A stretch of 51,175 nucleotides of DNA from a virus. The stretch covers positions 1 to 51,175 of IMG/VR virus record IMGVR_UViG_3300044858_005064; one strand, 5' to 3'. Shown here one piece after another: positions 7,136 through 16,200 of this stretch (its first letter is position 1; each line of letters starts with the position of its first letter). The translations under genes and the position numbers were made by a program. Under the pieces are notes generated by a model. The model saw nothing but the letters and a program-made list of their open reading frames with translations, had not been told where the DNA came from and did not search any database.

Positions 7136-7966
7136 ATGGCCAAGAAAGCAAAAAAGCGCGCAATTCCGGCGGCGAATGTGCTGCCCACGCAAGAGATCCT
7201 GAAGAAACTCTACGATCTGGGCTATTTCGGCTCGAAGTCGTGGGCTGACGTGCAGAAGCTCAAGGGCACGCAGCTGACCAAGGCCATCAAGGCTTTTCAG
7301 TCGTTTCACGGGCTGAATCCCACGGGCGTGGTGGGGCCGAAGACCGCCAATAATATCAATAAGCGTCGGTGCGGCCTGCCGGACTTCAACATCACGGCGG
7401 CGAACAGTGCGCCGTGCAAGTGGCCGATGGCGAAGATCACGTACCACCACGAGATTACCCTGCCGGGCATGACAGACGAGCAGGTGAAAGAGGCCTATGA
7501 CATTGCGTTCTCGCAGTGGGCCAAGGTGTGCGACATCGACCCCACTCGCGTGGACACGCCGAATAAAGCAAACATTTACGCCAAGTCGGGTGTGGGTCGA
7601 GCAAACGGGTTAGATGACCGCGGCGGCACACTGGCGTGGAGCGAGCTGCCGTGCGGCGTGGCGGAGAACGTGCAGCTGGATCAGATGTTTGACGAGGCCG
7701 AGGCATGGAGCTTCAACATGGCCGTGGCGGTGATCTGCCACGAATTGGGCCACGCGCTGGGTTTGCCGCATTTGAGCAACGGCAACCTGATGGCGCCGTA
7801 CTACGATCCGAACGTTACTGCGCCGCAGAAGGGCGACGTTGAGGAGATCGTAAAACTGTACGGCAAGCGGACCAAGCCGTACGCGATTACCCAAGACGCC
7901 TCATTGCGCGTCGGCGGCACTATTGTTATCAATGGCCGACCGTACGTGTTAGTTCCCAAGACGTGA
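7136..7966 (+). CDS. matrixin (M10A, MMP-like) zinc metalloprotease with peptidoglycan-binding-like prodomain
   Basis: Start at ATG 7136 (AAGGA upstream), 276 residues; an in-frame ATG at 7034 lies inside the previous gene. Residues 18-75 form a PG_binding_1-type helical bundle. Residues 78-83 read RCGLPD, the cysteine-switch motif that keeps matrix metalloproteases latent by binding zinc through Cys79. The catalytic domain has LDDRGGTLAWSELP and a FDEAEAWS-type loop (family: FDGPGG.LAHA and HFDDDE.W). The zinc site HELGHALGLPH is at 202-212 (His202, Glu203, His206, His212) with Met-turn Met219. The closing helix GDVEEIVKLYG matches the family end. There is no signal peptide, so release by lysis or carriage in the virion is likely. 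Confidence 0.88.
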   Translation: MAKKAKKRAIPAANVLPTQEILKKLYDLGYFGSKSWADVQKLKGTQLTKAIKAFQSFHGLNPTGVVGPKTANNINKRRCGLPDFNITAANSAPCKWPMAKITYHHEITLPGMTDEQVKEAYDIAFSQWAKVCDIDPTRVDTPNKANIYAKSGVGRANGLDDRGGTLAWSELPCGVAENVQLDQMFDEAEAWSFNMAVAVICHELGHALGLPHLSNGNLMAPYYDPNVTAPQKGDVEEIVKLYGKRTKPYAITQDASLRVGGTIVINGRPYVLVPKT

Positions 7967-8003
7967 TACACTCAAGTAACCACTGTTTACGACTGGAGTT
8001 TTT

Positions 8004-8285
8004 ATGACATCTTTTCAATTGCTCTGCGCTGCGTTGTTTGTACTGGCGGTGTTGGTTGTGTATCGGGCACAGCTTGCGGCGGTTGTCCGTGGCTTGTTTC
8101 GCAAGAAGTCCGACGTGCCCGCAGTGCAGCCGTCGATCGCCGTGAATCTGGTGAACGATATTGTGTCGGTGACTAACTTGCGCGACCGCTTGGCCGCCGA
8201 GGGCTGCACTGAAGGTGTTGACGCGTGCACTGTGTTGCTGCGCGTGATTGTCGAGTACCAGCAACCGTCAAAGGGTGTTGTATGA
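8004..8285 (+). CDS. small single-pass membrane protein
   Basis: 93 residues, CTGGAG before the ATG. One N-terminal hydrophobic helix (residues 4-23) is followed by a basic boundary (RGLFRKKSD) and a short soluble domain with two Cys. Its stop overlaps the next start (ATGA at 8282-8285), so the two are probably made together. No family is recognised. Confidence 0.6.
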   Translation: MTSFQLLCAALFVLAVLVVYRAQLAAVVRGLFRKKSDVPAVQPSIAVNLVNDIVSVTNLRDRLAAEGCTEGVDACTVLLRVIVEYQQPSKGVV

Positions 8286-8737
8286 CCACAAAAAATTCTG
8301 GCGGTGTGTTAGTTGTTCTGGCCGGTATTTTACTGGCGGTGTCGCTGCTGTTCCCCAACGGACCGACCGTTGTGCGGCCAACTGTGTCGCCGTCTGCGCC
8401 GGTAACTCCGCAGGCTACTGATTCGGAGATTGTAAAGCTTCTCGCCGAAGCCGACGCGGCCGACAAGCTGCGTATTCGCGACGTGTACTCGGCGCTGAGC
8501 GTGATTTTGAAGCGCGACGCTGGTACGCGGGTCACAACTACGGAGCAGTGGGCTGATCTACAAGCTAATACGTTGCGGCTTGCGATTGACCAGCCCGGCA
8601 AGTATCCGGGACTGGATCGGGCGATTGAGGCTGTGTTTCTGGCCAAGGTAGGCACGGATGACGTGGTGCCCGGTACGCCGGAAACACAGGCCAAGTTAAT
8701 CGACGCGTGCGACACCATTGCGGCGTCCGCGCGATAG
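8282..8737 (+). CDS. membrane-anchored small protein
   Basis: 151 residues, start at ATG 8282 in an ATGA overlap with the preceding gene and AAGGG upstream. An N-terminal hydrophobic anchor (residues 8-25) is followed by a Pro/Thr/Val linker (PTVVRPTVSPSAPVTP) and a roughly 100-residue helical domain with conserved-looking EQWADLQANTLRLAID. The layout suggests an envelope-facing soluble domain tethered by a flexible linker. Function unknown. Confidence 0.6.
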   Translation: MTTKNSGGVLVVLAGILLAVSLLFPNGPTVVRPTVSPSAPVTPQATDSEIVKLLAEADAADKLRIRDVYSALSVILKRDAGTRVTTTEQWADLQANTLRLAIDQPGKYPGLDRAIEAVFLAKVGTDDVVPGTPETQAKLIDACDTIAASAR

Positions 8738-8747
8738 GAATTTTGAG

Positions 8748-9275
8748 ATGGCTGATACAGTGATTCTTCTTGCAGCAAAAGTAGGTTATACGCTGGTTTT
8801 GTTGTGGTATTTGGTGTACATCGCGCTTGCCGTGTACGCCGCGCTCTATCGCGGCTTAAACATATTTGTAAGTGTGCCGGTAGGTTTGAGAGTCGTTTTA
8901 CAAAGAGGTGAGACTATGGCGAATGTTCTGACATATCGTGTTTCTGTGAATGCCCCGGTTGACGGCGACGTCGTGTCGCGTGAGTTGACCGTGACGGTGA
9001 ACGGCGTTGAGTCATCGGTGGTGACGGCTGCCGGGAATGCAACTGACCTTGGTTCTGTGGACGTGCCGCAAGATTCGCTCGTTGTGCTTTCTTTGGTCGA
9101 CGTTGATGATTCCGGTAACAAGTCGGCGCCGGCGACGGTTGAGTTCGTTGCGCTCGACACGCTTGCCCCTGCGCAGCCCGGTGGTTTCAACGTGACACTG
9201 GTTAGCGAGAAGGTGGTGGATGACGCGCCGGTTGTTGAGGACGTCACACCTGAGACTGATACCACGAACGGTTGA
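8748..9275 (+). CDS. membrane-anchored Ig/Fn3-like beta domain protein with a likely internal start
   Basis: From ATG 8748 (AGGAA upstream) the product is 175 residues. A long hydrophobic N-terminus (about 40 residues) is followed by a beta-rich domain (residues 57-150) of Ig/Fn3 style, with alternating Val/Thr strands, SLVDVDDSGNKSAPATV and then PAQPGGF. A second in-frame ATG at 8916 is preceded by AGAGGTGA, the better ribosome binding site, and would give a 119-residue soluble domain without the anchor. Both forms may be made. The 8748-8915 part may alternatively be a separate small membrane protein fused by loss of a stop. Similar short VDVDDxGNxS domains occur in phage and planctomycete proteins; function unknown. 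Confidence 0.6.
   Translation: MADTVILLAAKVGYTLVLLWYLVYIALAVYAALYRGLNIFVSVPVGLRVVLQRGETMANVLTYRVSVNAPVDGDVVSRELTVTVNGVESSVVTAAGNATDLGSVDVPQDSLVVLSLVDVDDSGNKSAPATVEFVALDTLAPAQPGGFNVTLVSEKVVDDAPVVEDVTPETDTTNG
8905..8918 (+). promoter_or_regulatory. strong internal ribosome binding site
   Basis: AGAGGTGA followed by an ATG at 8916 lies inside the gene starting at 8748 and in the same frame. It is stronger than the site at the upstream start and argues for a second, shorter, soluble product. Confidence 0.5.
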
Positions 9276-9296
9276 TCTACATGCCGGAGACATGCC

Positions 9297-10322
9297 ATGG
9301 CCGCCAACGAGCATTTTTTTGAGAACGTCTATGACGTTGTGGCAGCGTATCAAACGGGCTTCGTGGGCGCATATAGCAGCCCCGAAGCTGCAGAAGCGTT
9401 GCGCGATCAGATCCAAGCCGCTGGTGGTATCCCCGACGGCGCCATGGCATGCTCGGCATATAAACTTGAGGAAACCGGCAAAGGCAAATTAAGCCTTCCG
9501 TTTCTTGAGATCCTGAAGCTCTATCCAGAGTCGTTGCCGGGTGGCGCGCAGGGCCGTGGCGATTGTGTTTCATGGTCGACGCGGAACGCCTGCTTGGGCA
9601 CCATGTGCTGCGAAATTACCAGCGGCGTGCCCGATCCGAACAGCAATAAGTTAGAAGGCGCCCCGGAAGTTTCTGATACTGCGCGACTCAACGGCGTCCT
9701 CAGCACGGAAGCGATTTACAATTGGCGCCGGCACGGCGGGGACGGCTGGAGCTGCGCTGAAGCCGCCCAAGTAGTGCTGAATGATTCCGGCCTGTGGTTG
9801 CGCAAAAAGTACGATGAAATCGACGTCGACTTCACGCAGTACAGCTCGCGCAATGCCGGGATTTATGGCGGTAAAACGCCCCCGGAGTCGTGGCGCGAGA
9901 TTGGTAAGAACCATCTTGTGCAAACTGTTACAGAAGTCGAAGAATACGAAGCGCTGCGTGATCTGTTAGCTAACGGGTACTGCGTGAGCAGCTGCGGCGG
10001 AGAAGGCTTCTCGTCGACACGTGACTTAAACGGCGTGAGTAATAGGCAGGGCGGGTGGGCCCACGCCCTCGCTTATCTGGCCGTGGACGACCGCGACGAA
10101 ATTAAAAAGCTGTATAACGGCCCGCTCGTGATGGTCCAAAACAGCTGGGGTTCGTGGAATGACGGAAGTCGGCGCATCTTTGGCACGACAGTAGATATTC
10201 CGGTGGGTTCGTTCTGGGCTCGCTGGGCAGATATCAAAAACCGTTATATGATTGCCATCTCTGGCGTGAACGGCTGGCCGCCGAAGAAGCTTAAGAATTA
10301 TGGCGCGCAGGGTAACATCTGA
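9297..10322 (+). CDS. papain-like (C1-fold) cysteine protease
   Basis: 341 residues, start ATG 9297 with GGAG upstream. All papain landmarks are in order: oxyanion Gln85 and nucleophile Cys90 in AQGRGDCVSWS, catalytic His256 in GGWAHALAYL, and Asn282 in VQNSWGSWNDG. A CC pair (104-105) and other Cys occur near the nucleophile. The first 80 residues form an N-terminal region with a VYDVVAAY opening and could be a prodomain or a substrate-recognition part. There is no signal peptide. Together with the MMP-like gene 1.3 kb upstream it gives this phage two unrelated proteases in one cluster. Possible roles are virion protein processing, degradation of host surface layers, or defence. The sequence does not decide. 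Confidence 0.82.
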   Translation: MAANEHFFENVYDVVAAYQTGFVGAYSSPEAAEALRDQIQAAGGIPDGAMACSAYKLEETGKGKLSLPFLEILKLYPESLPGGAQGRGDCVSWSTRNACLGTMCCEITSGVPDPNSNKLEGAPEVSDTARLNGVLSTEAIYNWRRHGGDGWSCAEAAQVVLNDSGLWLRKKYDEIDVDFTQYSSRNAGIYGGKTPPESWREIGKNHLVQTVTEVEEYEALRDLLANGYCVSSCGGEGFSSTRDLNGVSNRQGGWAHALAYLAVDDRDEIKKLYNGPLVMVQNSWGSWNDGSRRIFGTTVDIPVGSFWARWADIKNRYMIAISGVNGWPPKKLKNYGAQGNI

Positions 10323-10358
10323 GCGCAACGTGGTGCAAAAAGCGTAAAAGGACAACAC

Positions 10359-10727
10359 ATGTTTGAATGGCTTATGCTTCTTTTGACTCCGTGGGTGCCC
10401 AATGCCACACCGCCCCAAAAAGACTATATCGGTGTGGTCGCTGCAGAGGCTGCTTACTCTGCTTTACTTTCTGGCACGACGCCGGTAAAGCCTGCGCCGG
10501 CAAAGCCGATTGACCCAAACTGCCCGACATGCCACGGCACGGGCAAGGTCAAGACGGGCGACGGAATTAGCTGGACCAAGTGCCCGAAGTGCCAAGCGGA
10601 AACGCAGCAAATGCAATCGCTGCCGCCCGGGACATCGCCCAAAATGAAGTTACAGGTGCAGCCGCTGCCGGCGGTAAAAAGCAGCAGCAATTGTCCGACA
10701 GGCCAGTGTCCGCTTTCCCGTACATAA
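10359..10727 (+). CDS. small Cys-rich protein with DnaJ-type zinc motif
   Basis: 122 residues, AAGGA before the ATG. A hydrophobic N-terminus (residues 2-13) is followed by a Lys/Pro/Ala linker, then CPTCHGTGKVKTGDG and, 19 residues after the first motif, CPKC: a CxxCxGxG...CxxC zinc-binding unit like half of a DnaJ Cys-rich domain. A last CPTGQCPL sits near the C-terminus. Such units bind one zinc and often act in protein-protein contact. The specific role is unknown. Confidence 0.6.
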   Translation: MFEWLMLLLTPWVPNATPPQKDYIGVVAAEAAYSALLSGTTPVKPAPAKPIDPNCPTCHGTGKVKTGDGISWTKCPKCQAETQQMQSLPPGTSPKMKLQVQPLPAVKSSSNCPTGQCPLSRT

Positions 10728-10736
10728 GGGTGTTTT

Positions 10737-11231
10737 GTGTCTGATATTCAAGACAATTCCGGCAAGTGCTACAGTTATCGGGGTCTGAAGTTTTATGCCA
10801 AAAACGGGTTTATTTGCCTGCACGACGAAGAGACTGGTGAATTTTTCGTCCTGACCCGGAAAGAGTTTCTGCAGCGCGCGCAGGCTATTGGCGAAGAAGC
10901 CAAGCGGATGCGGTATATTGCCGCGGAAAACCCGAGTAAAGCCGCATGGCTTGCGGCGGATCGCGCTGATTTACAAAACGCGATTGATAACATGATCGCC
11001 TGCACCAAGGAAGCCAAAGAGCAGGGCGACCGGGATGACCCCGCTGTAGACGCGTGGTTTATGAGACATCGCCCGGGTCGAAAGAGTAAGATATCTTTGG
11101 CCAGCGCTGCTAACTTTAAGTCGGCAATGCCGGGCGCTTTACCACTTGGTAAGGACACCGGCAGGTACGCCACGCCTGACTTTACCGTTGGCGCGCCACC
11201 CAAGAAACTTATTCTGCCCGGAGATTATTGA
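10737..11231 (+). CDS. uncharacterised soluble phage protein
   Basis: 164 residues from GTG 10737, with AAGGG 7 bases upstream. The N-terminal half has a beta-hairpin-like region (YRGLKFYAKNGFICLHDEETG), the middle is helical and charged, and the C-terminal 50 residues are low-complexity with Pro/Gly and a PPKKLILPGDY end. It lies between the Cys-rich protein and a Gly-rich membrane protein, all closely spaced. No family is recognised. Confidence 0.6.
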   Translation: MSDIQDNSGKCYSYRGLKFYAKNGFICLHDEETGEFFVLTRKEFLQRAQAIGEEAKRMRYIAAENPSKAAWLAADRADLQNAIDNMIACTKEAKEQGDRDDPAVDAWFMRHRPGRKSKISLASAANFKSAMPGALPLGKDTGRYATPDFTVGAPPKKLILPGDY

Positions 11232-11232
11232 A

Positions 11233-11598
11233 ATGGATTTCAACAACGTTGACGAAAAAACAGCGTTCAAGATGGGCTTTTTGGCGCGTTGCTCTGAAGA
11301 GGGGCTGACCGGCGATGACCTCGACAGCCGTATTGAGTCAATTAAGCAGGCTGATCTTGCCAGTCTCTGGAACGGCGCCACGAATTTAGCTGGTGGAAGT
11401 GCCGGCTTCGCGCTCGGTTTGCCGGTGGCAGCCGGGCTGATTGGTGGCGGGTTGATCGGCACGGGCGCCGCGCACCTTACAGACCCAAAAATCGACGACG
11501 AGACGATCAAAGCGCAAGAATTGGCTAATACATATCGCGCTTATGCGAATCGGTTGCGTTCACGGAAGAAAGCACTGCAGTATCGTCCCGCGAGGTAA
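11233..11598 (+). CDS. small protein with glycine-rich membrane hairpin
   Basis: 121 residues; ATG 11233 is used because GGAG sits 10 bases upstream, while an earlier in-frame GTG does not. The N-terminal AFKMGFLARCSEEGLTGDDL is a compact helical unit. Residues 47-78 are a Gly/Ala-rich hydrophobic hairpin (AGGSAGFALGLPVAAGLIGGGL), and the rest is a charged helix ending in RSRKKALQYRP. It resembles in style the larger Gly-rich proteins at 5215 and 11956. A membrane or virion-interior role is inferred from this. Confidence 0.55.
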   Translation: MDFNNVDEKTAFKMGFLARCSEEGLTGDDLDSRIESIKQADLASLWNGATNLAGGSAGFALGLPVAAGLIGGGLIGTGAAHLTDPKIDDETIKAQELANTYRAYANRLRSRKKALQYRPAR

Positions 11599-11600
11599 TT

Positions 11601-11951
11601 GTGAGTCTGCGTAAATACCATGACGAGCTGGGCGGAGCCCAGCACGGAGATGCGCGTCTTCAGTGGCCCGGCACCCCAGACGGTTTTCCTGTTTTAAATA
11701 ATCCGTTTGCCAAACAGGATTTAAAGCAGGACGAACTGGACAATATCGACCTGCGTTACGACTTTAAGTCGCGCATGTTCGAATTGTGGGATCCGGCGCA
11801 CAAGGCGGATTTTGACGATGTAAATGATAAGATAGTGAACGGTTGGTACCGCCTGTTAAAGCGCGACAACCACTGGGACGAAGAGCACAAACATTTTATC
11901 GTATGGCTTGAATGGGCGCAGGTGTACGGCATGCTCCCGCCGAAGGTGTAA
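11601..11951 (+). CDS. uncharacterised phage protein
   Basis: 116 residues from GTG 11601, with GAGG close upstream. It is a soluble, aromatic-rich protein: LDNIDLRYDFKSRMFELWDPAHK, then GWYRLLKRDNHWDEEHKHF and IVWLEWAQVYGMLPPKV. There are no membrane segments. The high Trp/His/Asp content suggests a compact fold, but I do not recognise it. It begins two bases after the previous stop. Confidence 0.6.
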   Translation: MSLRKYHDELGGAQHGDARLQWPGTPDGFPVLNNPFAKQDLKQDELDNIDLRYDFKSRMFELWDPAHKADFDDVNDKIVNGWYRLLKRDNHWDEEHKHFIVWLEWAQVYGMLPPKV

Positions 11952-11955
11952 AATC

Positions 11956-13224
11956 ATGGCTGAACAAACGACTAAAGCAGCAATGGACGATTTCAGCGAC
12001 GACGCCGGCGGTGTGTTCCCCGCAGTGGCTAAGGCGCAAAGGCTGGGCCAGCCGAGCATGCTGGGCGAGTACAGCAACAGCTTCAAAAATATGTACGGCT
12101 TCCGCCCAGAAACGCCGTTTAAAGCTGTGGCTAATGCTGCATTAGATGCCGGCAAGTATCTCGGCAATCGGCTGGATAGCGCGACGGCGCCAGCCGGATA
12201 CAAACCACCAGTAGATACAACGCGTACTGGCGCTGTGGTCGATCAAGCCACAGCGTTTGCGAAAGGGCTGGTATCTCCAGAAGCGCAACAGGCTGTCGCC
12301 AACTCGGGGCCTGTGAAAGCTATCGCTGGAACTATAAATGCCGTAACAGATTCGGCGCCGCCTGTTGCAGCGCCGCCTACTACGGCTTCGTCGGCCAGTG
12401 CGCCATTTGCTGGCGCGGCAGCGTCGCCCGGTAGCACGTTTGGCAAGAACTTGCTGTTAACCGGCGGGCTTGGGCTGGGCGCCGTAGGCACATACTACCT
12501 GTTAAATAAATTGCTGTCTGGTCGGCGCAAGCGGCAGCAACACCAAAGCGTATACGGGCCGCCAAAGTTTGCGTCTGCGGGCGACATTATGGGCACTATT
12601 CAAGACGCGGCCGGCAAAGCGACCGATTATGTCGGCGACAAAGTCAACGCCGGTTTGGGCGCTATAAATCTCGGCGACTGGACATCCCCGCATCCAGACG
12701 GGCTGAGGGCAGGCGTGGCGCAAAAAACTATGGGTATTGGCGGCGTAGCCGCTGGTTTGGGCGGCACATATTTACTTGCGCAATATCTGGCGAAACGGCA
12801 AAAGCGCCAAAGCGAAAAAGACGATATCGAAAACGCGCGCAACGAATATTTGGCCGCGTTAACCGGCGTCAAAGCCGCGGCGCTTGACGAAGCGTACGAA
12901 AAATACGCGTCGCTAGCTGACATTGTGCAGGGTATAAAGAATTTTGGGCAGGGTGCCGCCGATTTCGGCCAGAAGTTACCGGGACGTCTTCAGACCGTTG
13001 GAGAAGACTACGGCGCGTTAGCGGCGCTGTCTGGACTTACTGGCGCAGCCCTTGGCGGGACGTACATGTACAACAAGACGCGTAATAACTCGCTGAGCGC
13101 CAATGCGCTCAAGGCGCAAGCACTGAAGGCGCGGATGCGGTCGCTTCCCGGTACGTGGATCGACCCTGAAGAGCTGGTAAAGGTTAAACAAATGGCTCTG
13201 GCTAACAACGCTGCAGCCACGTAA
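11956..13224 (+). CDS. large protein with three repeated glycine-rich membrane segments
   Basis: 422 residues from ATG 11956 (AAGGTG upstream). Three similar units are visible: TGGLGLGAVGTYYLLNKLL then GRRKRQ (about residue 170), GGVAAGLGGTYLLAQYLAKR then QKRQ (about 260), and LTGAALGGTYMYNKTR (about 360). Each is a Gly/Ala helix with a GTY motif followed by a basic patch. Between them lie Ala/Pro/Ser linkers and amphipathic helices (AGKATDYVGDKVNAGLG). The gene is directly upstream of the RNA polymerase. Repeated GxxxG-like helices with basic flanks would suit a virion-internal protein that inserts into the host membrane, perhaps escorting the polymerase. That is a hypothesis from layout only. 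Confidence 0.55.
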   Translation: MAEQTTKAAMDDFSDDAGGVFPAVAKAQRLGQPSMLGEYSNSFKNMYGFRPETPFKAVANAALDAGKYLGNRLDSATAPAGYKPPVDTTRTGAVVDQATAFAKGLVSPEAQQAVANSGPVKAIAGTINAVTDSAPPVAAPPTTASSASAPFAGAAASPGSTFGKNLLLTGGLGLGAVGTYYLLNKLLSGRRKRQQHQSVYGPPKFASAGDIMGTIQDAAGKATDYVGDKVNAGLGAINLGDWTSPHPDGLRAGVAQKTMGIGGVAAGLGGTYLLAQYLAKRQKRQSEKDDIENARNEYLAALTGVKAAALDEAYEKYASLADIVQGIKNFGQGAADFGQKLPGRLQTVGEDYGALAALSGLTGAALGGTYMYNKTRNNSLSANALKAQALKARMRSLPGTWIDPEELVKVKQMALANNAAAT

Positions 13225-13238
13225 ACCGGGGCACAGTC

Positions 13239-16200
13239 ATGGCCGAGCCTTTTTCCGCACCACCCCTGCCTGCCCTTACGCAGCCGCCGCAACCCTTACA
13301 GCCGCGTGCATTCGGCGACGTGGCTGGGATGCGTAAAAATATCTTTGAGCGGGCATTGTCCAGCGCGCAGGGTATCGAGCCGATCAAGAATGATCTGTAC
13401 ACGTTGCACCTGCAAGATGTGGGCTACGCCGGCCCTGAGATGTATGCGAAGGCTGACCAGAAGAAAGCTGTGCTGACGCGCGGCTCGCTAGCGCGCAAGA
13501 TGCAGGGCACGTGGACGCTCATTGATAACAAAACCAATCAGCCTGTTGCGCAGCGCCGGGCCACGATTGCCAATGTGCCGTATCTTACAGACTCCGGCAC
13601 GTTTGTGAACAAGGGCGTTGAGTACACGTTGGCCCACCAGATGCGCCTACGCCCGGGCGTGTTTACCCGCGAGAAAGAGAACGGCGAGCTGGAAGCGCAC
13701 GTCAATACGCTTCCCGGTAAAGGTCGTTCACATAGGTATTATCTCGACCCGCAAACAGGTGTGTTCAAGATCCAGATTGGCCAAGCGCAGATTCCGCTTA
13801 TGCCCCTGTTGCGCCACATGGGCGTGCCCGAGCAAGCCATGCGGCAGGCGTGGGGCAACGAGATCACGGCTGTCAACATGGAGAAGGGCGACGCGGGCAC
13901 GCTGGATAAGCTGTATCAACGGCTTGTGAATAAACCAATCGCGGGCGCCACAGCTGAAGAAAAAGCCAAAGCTATTAACGAGGAGTTCGCCAAGACCGAA
14001 CTAGACGAAGACGTTACCCGACGCACACTTGGCACGTCGCACAAGCACATGACGCCCGACACGATTCTGGCGATCACCAAGAAGCTCATCGCGGTCAATC
14101 GCAAAGAAGCCGAATCAGACGACCGTGATAGCATGGCTTTTCAATCAGTACATGGTCCTGAAGATCTGCTGGCCGAGCGCTTCACGAAAGACAAGAAGAA
14201 CCTGCGGCAGCTCCTCTGGAAAGCCACGGCCAAGAAGTCACTAGACCATATTCCCAGCGGCGTATTTAACAAAGCTATCAGTGCCGCGCTGATCGGGTCT
14301 GGGCTGGGTTCAAGTCTGGAAGAAATTAACCCGGCTGAGATTTTTGATCACCAAACGCGCGTGACACGACTGGGCGAAGGCGGCATTGGTAGCTTGGATT
14401 CGGTACCGGCTGAGTCGCGTAGCGTCCAGCCAAGCCATCTGGGCTTTATTGACTACTTGCGCACGCCGGAGTGTTATGACGCTGAAACTGAAGTGATGAC
14501 GCGTAGCGGGTGGAAAAAATGGCCAGATGTAACAGACGCTGACGAGTTTGCTTGCTTAAACGCCGCCGGTGTGTTGTCATTCCACGTCGCAGAAAAACTA
14601 CACGCCGCGCATTACGCCGGAATAATGTACGGCGGCAACACAGGTAAAATAAATTATCTGGTTACGCCAAATCATCGCATGTATACGCGACCGTTGTACG
14701 CCGGCGCCGCGTATCGAATAGAGCTTGCGCCGCATATGCATTTAAAGTTTCGTGGCGTTCTATCCGGCGGCTTTGATGCGTACGAAGGCGACGCAGTAAC
14801 TACATTTGCTGTGCCGCAACCAGAGTACACCAGCAATAATCGGGCCGTAGTTGACGCAGTCGATATTGCCGATTGGGCTGAATTACTAGGTTGGTATTTA
14901 GGTGAAGGCAATTGCGTATATCGGCCGGATACGGCGCAATATCACGTAAAAATAACGCAGTGCCAGAAACACAACCCAGAAAATTGCGATCAAATTCGGG
15001 CGCTTTTAAACAAATTGCCGTTTAAGTGGGGTTATCACGGCAAAGCGTTTACTATTGCCACAAAACAAGTTGCTGCGTATTTCAAGCAATTTAACGGCAG
15101 CCCCAAGCGCTGGATTCCCGACGTTTTTTTTCGCGCGCCCAGTAATGCCCGTTTTCGGTTGTTTGACGCGCTGATGAAAAGCGAGGGCCGCAAAAACAAA
15201 CAGGGCGAGCGCACATGTTTTTGCACATCAAGTCAGCAACTTGCTCGCGATTTTGAGCGGTTAGCGTTTGGGCTCGGGTATTCGTCGCGCACTGTGTTTG
15301 AAAAAGACAGTCGGCCGCACTCATCGACAGGTGGCTGCTGGATTGTGCATGTGCATAAACAAAATAGCCATCAGGTTTTACCGCGGGCGGCACGAGACGG
15401 GCGTTGTCACTATTTCACACAGCAGTATTCCGGCATGGTGTACTGCGCCACGGTACCGGGCGGTTTGTTGTACGTTCGGCGGCACGGCAATTGCGGTTTT
15501 TGGTGCGGTAACAGCGGCAAGGTCGGTGTTGACATGCGCTTTGCCGGCGGCGCAATGAAGGGCCAAGACGGCAAGATTTATACGCCCGTGGTCGACACCA
15601 AGACAGGCCAGACCACGTATAAAACCCCGCAGGAGCTGGCTGACATTCCGCTGGTGTTTCCCGGCGAGGACAAGCATGACCTGCCGATGGTGTCGGCACT
15701 AGTCGGCGGCAAGATTAAGTACGTGCCGCGCGATCAGGCCCAATACAGCCTGCCCAACATGGATAACACGTTCTCGGCCCTGTCGAACATGGTGCCGATG
15801 AAGACCATGATCAAGGGCCATCGTGTGATCATGGGTTCGCGCATGTTTACGCAGGCGCTGCCCCTCGTGAATGCCGAGGCGCCGCTTGTGCAGTCTGGGC
15901 AGGCGCATAATCCAAGCAGTTCTTATGAAGATGTCATGGGAGAAAAGCTGGGCGCTGTCAGGGCGCAGTCGGCCGGCCGTGTCGAGTCCGTGACGCCCGA
16001 CAGTATTGTGTGGCGCGACAAAGACGGCAATAAGCAAGTGACAGATCTGTATAACGACATGCCGTTCAACCGGAAAACGTTCTGGACGCAGACGCCCGCT
16101 GTGCAGGCCGGAGACTTTATCAAGCCGGGGCAGCTGCTGGCGCACTCTAACTTTACAGACAAGCAGGGCACCGCGGCGCTGGGCATGAACTTGCGTACGG

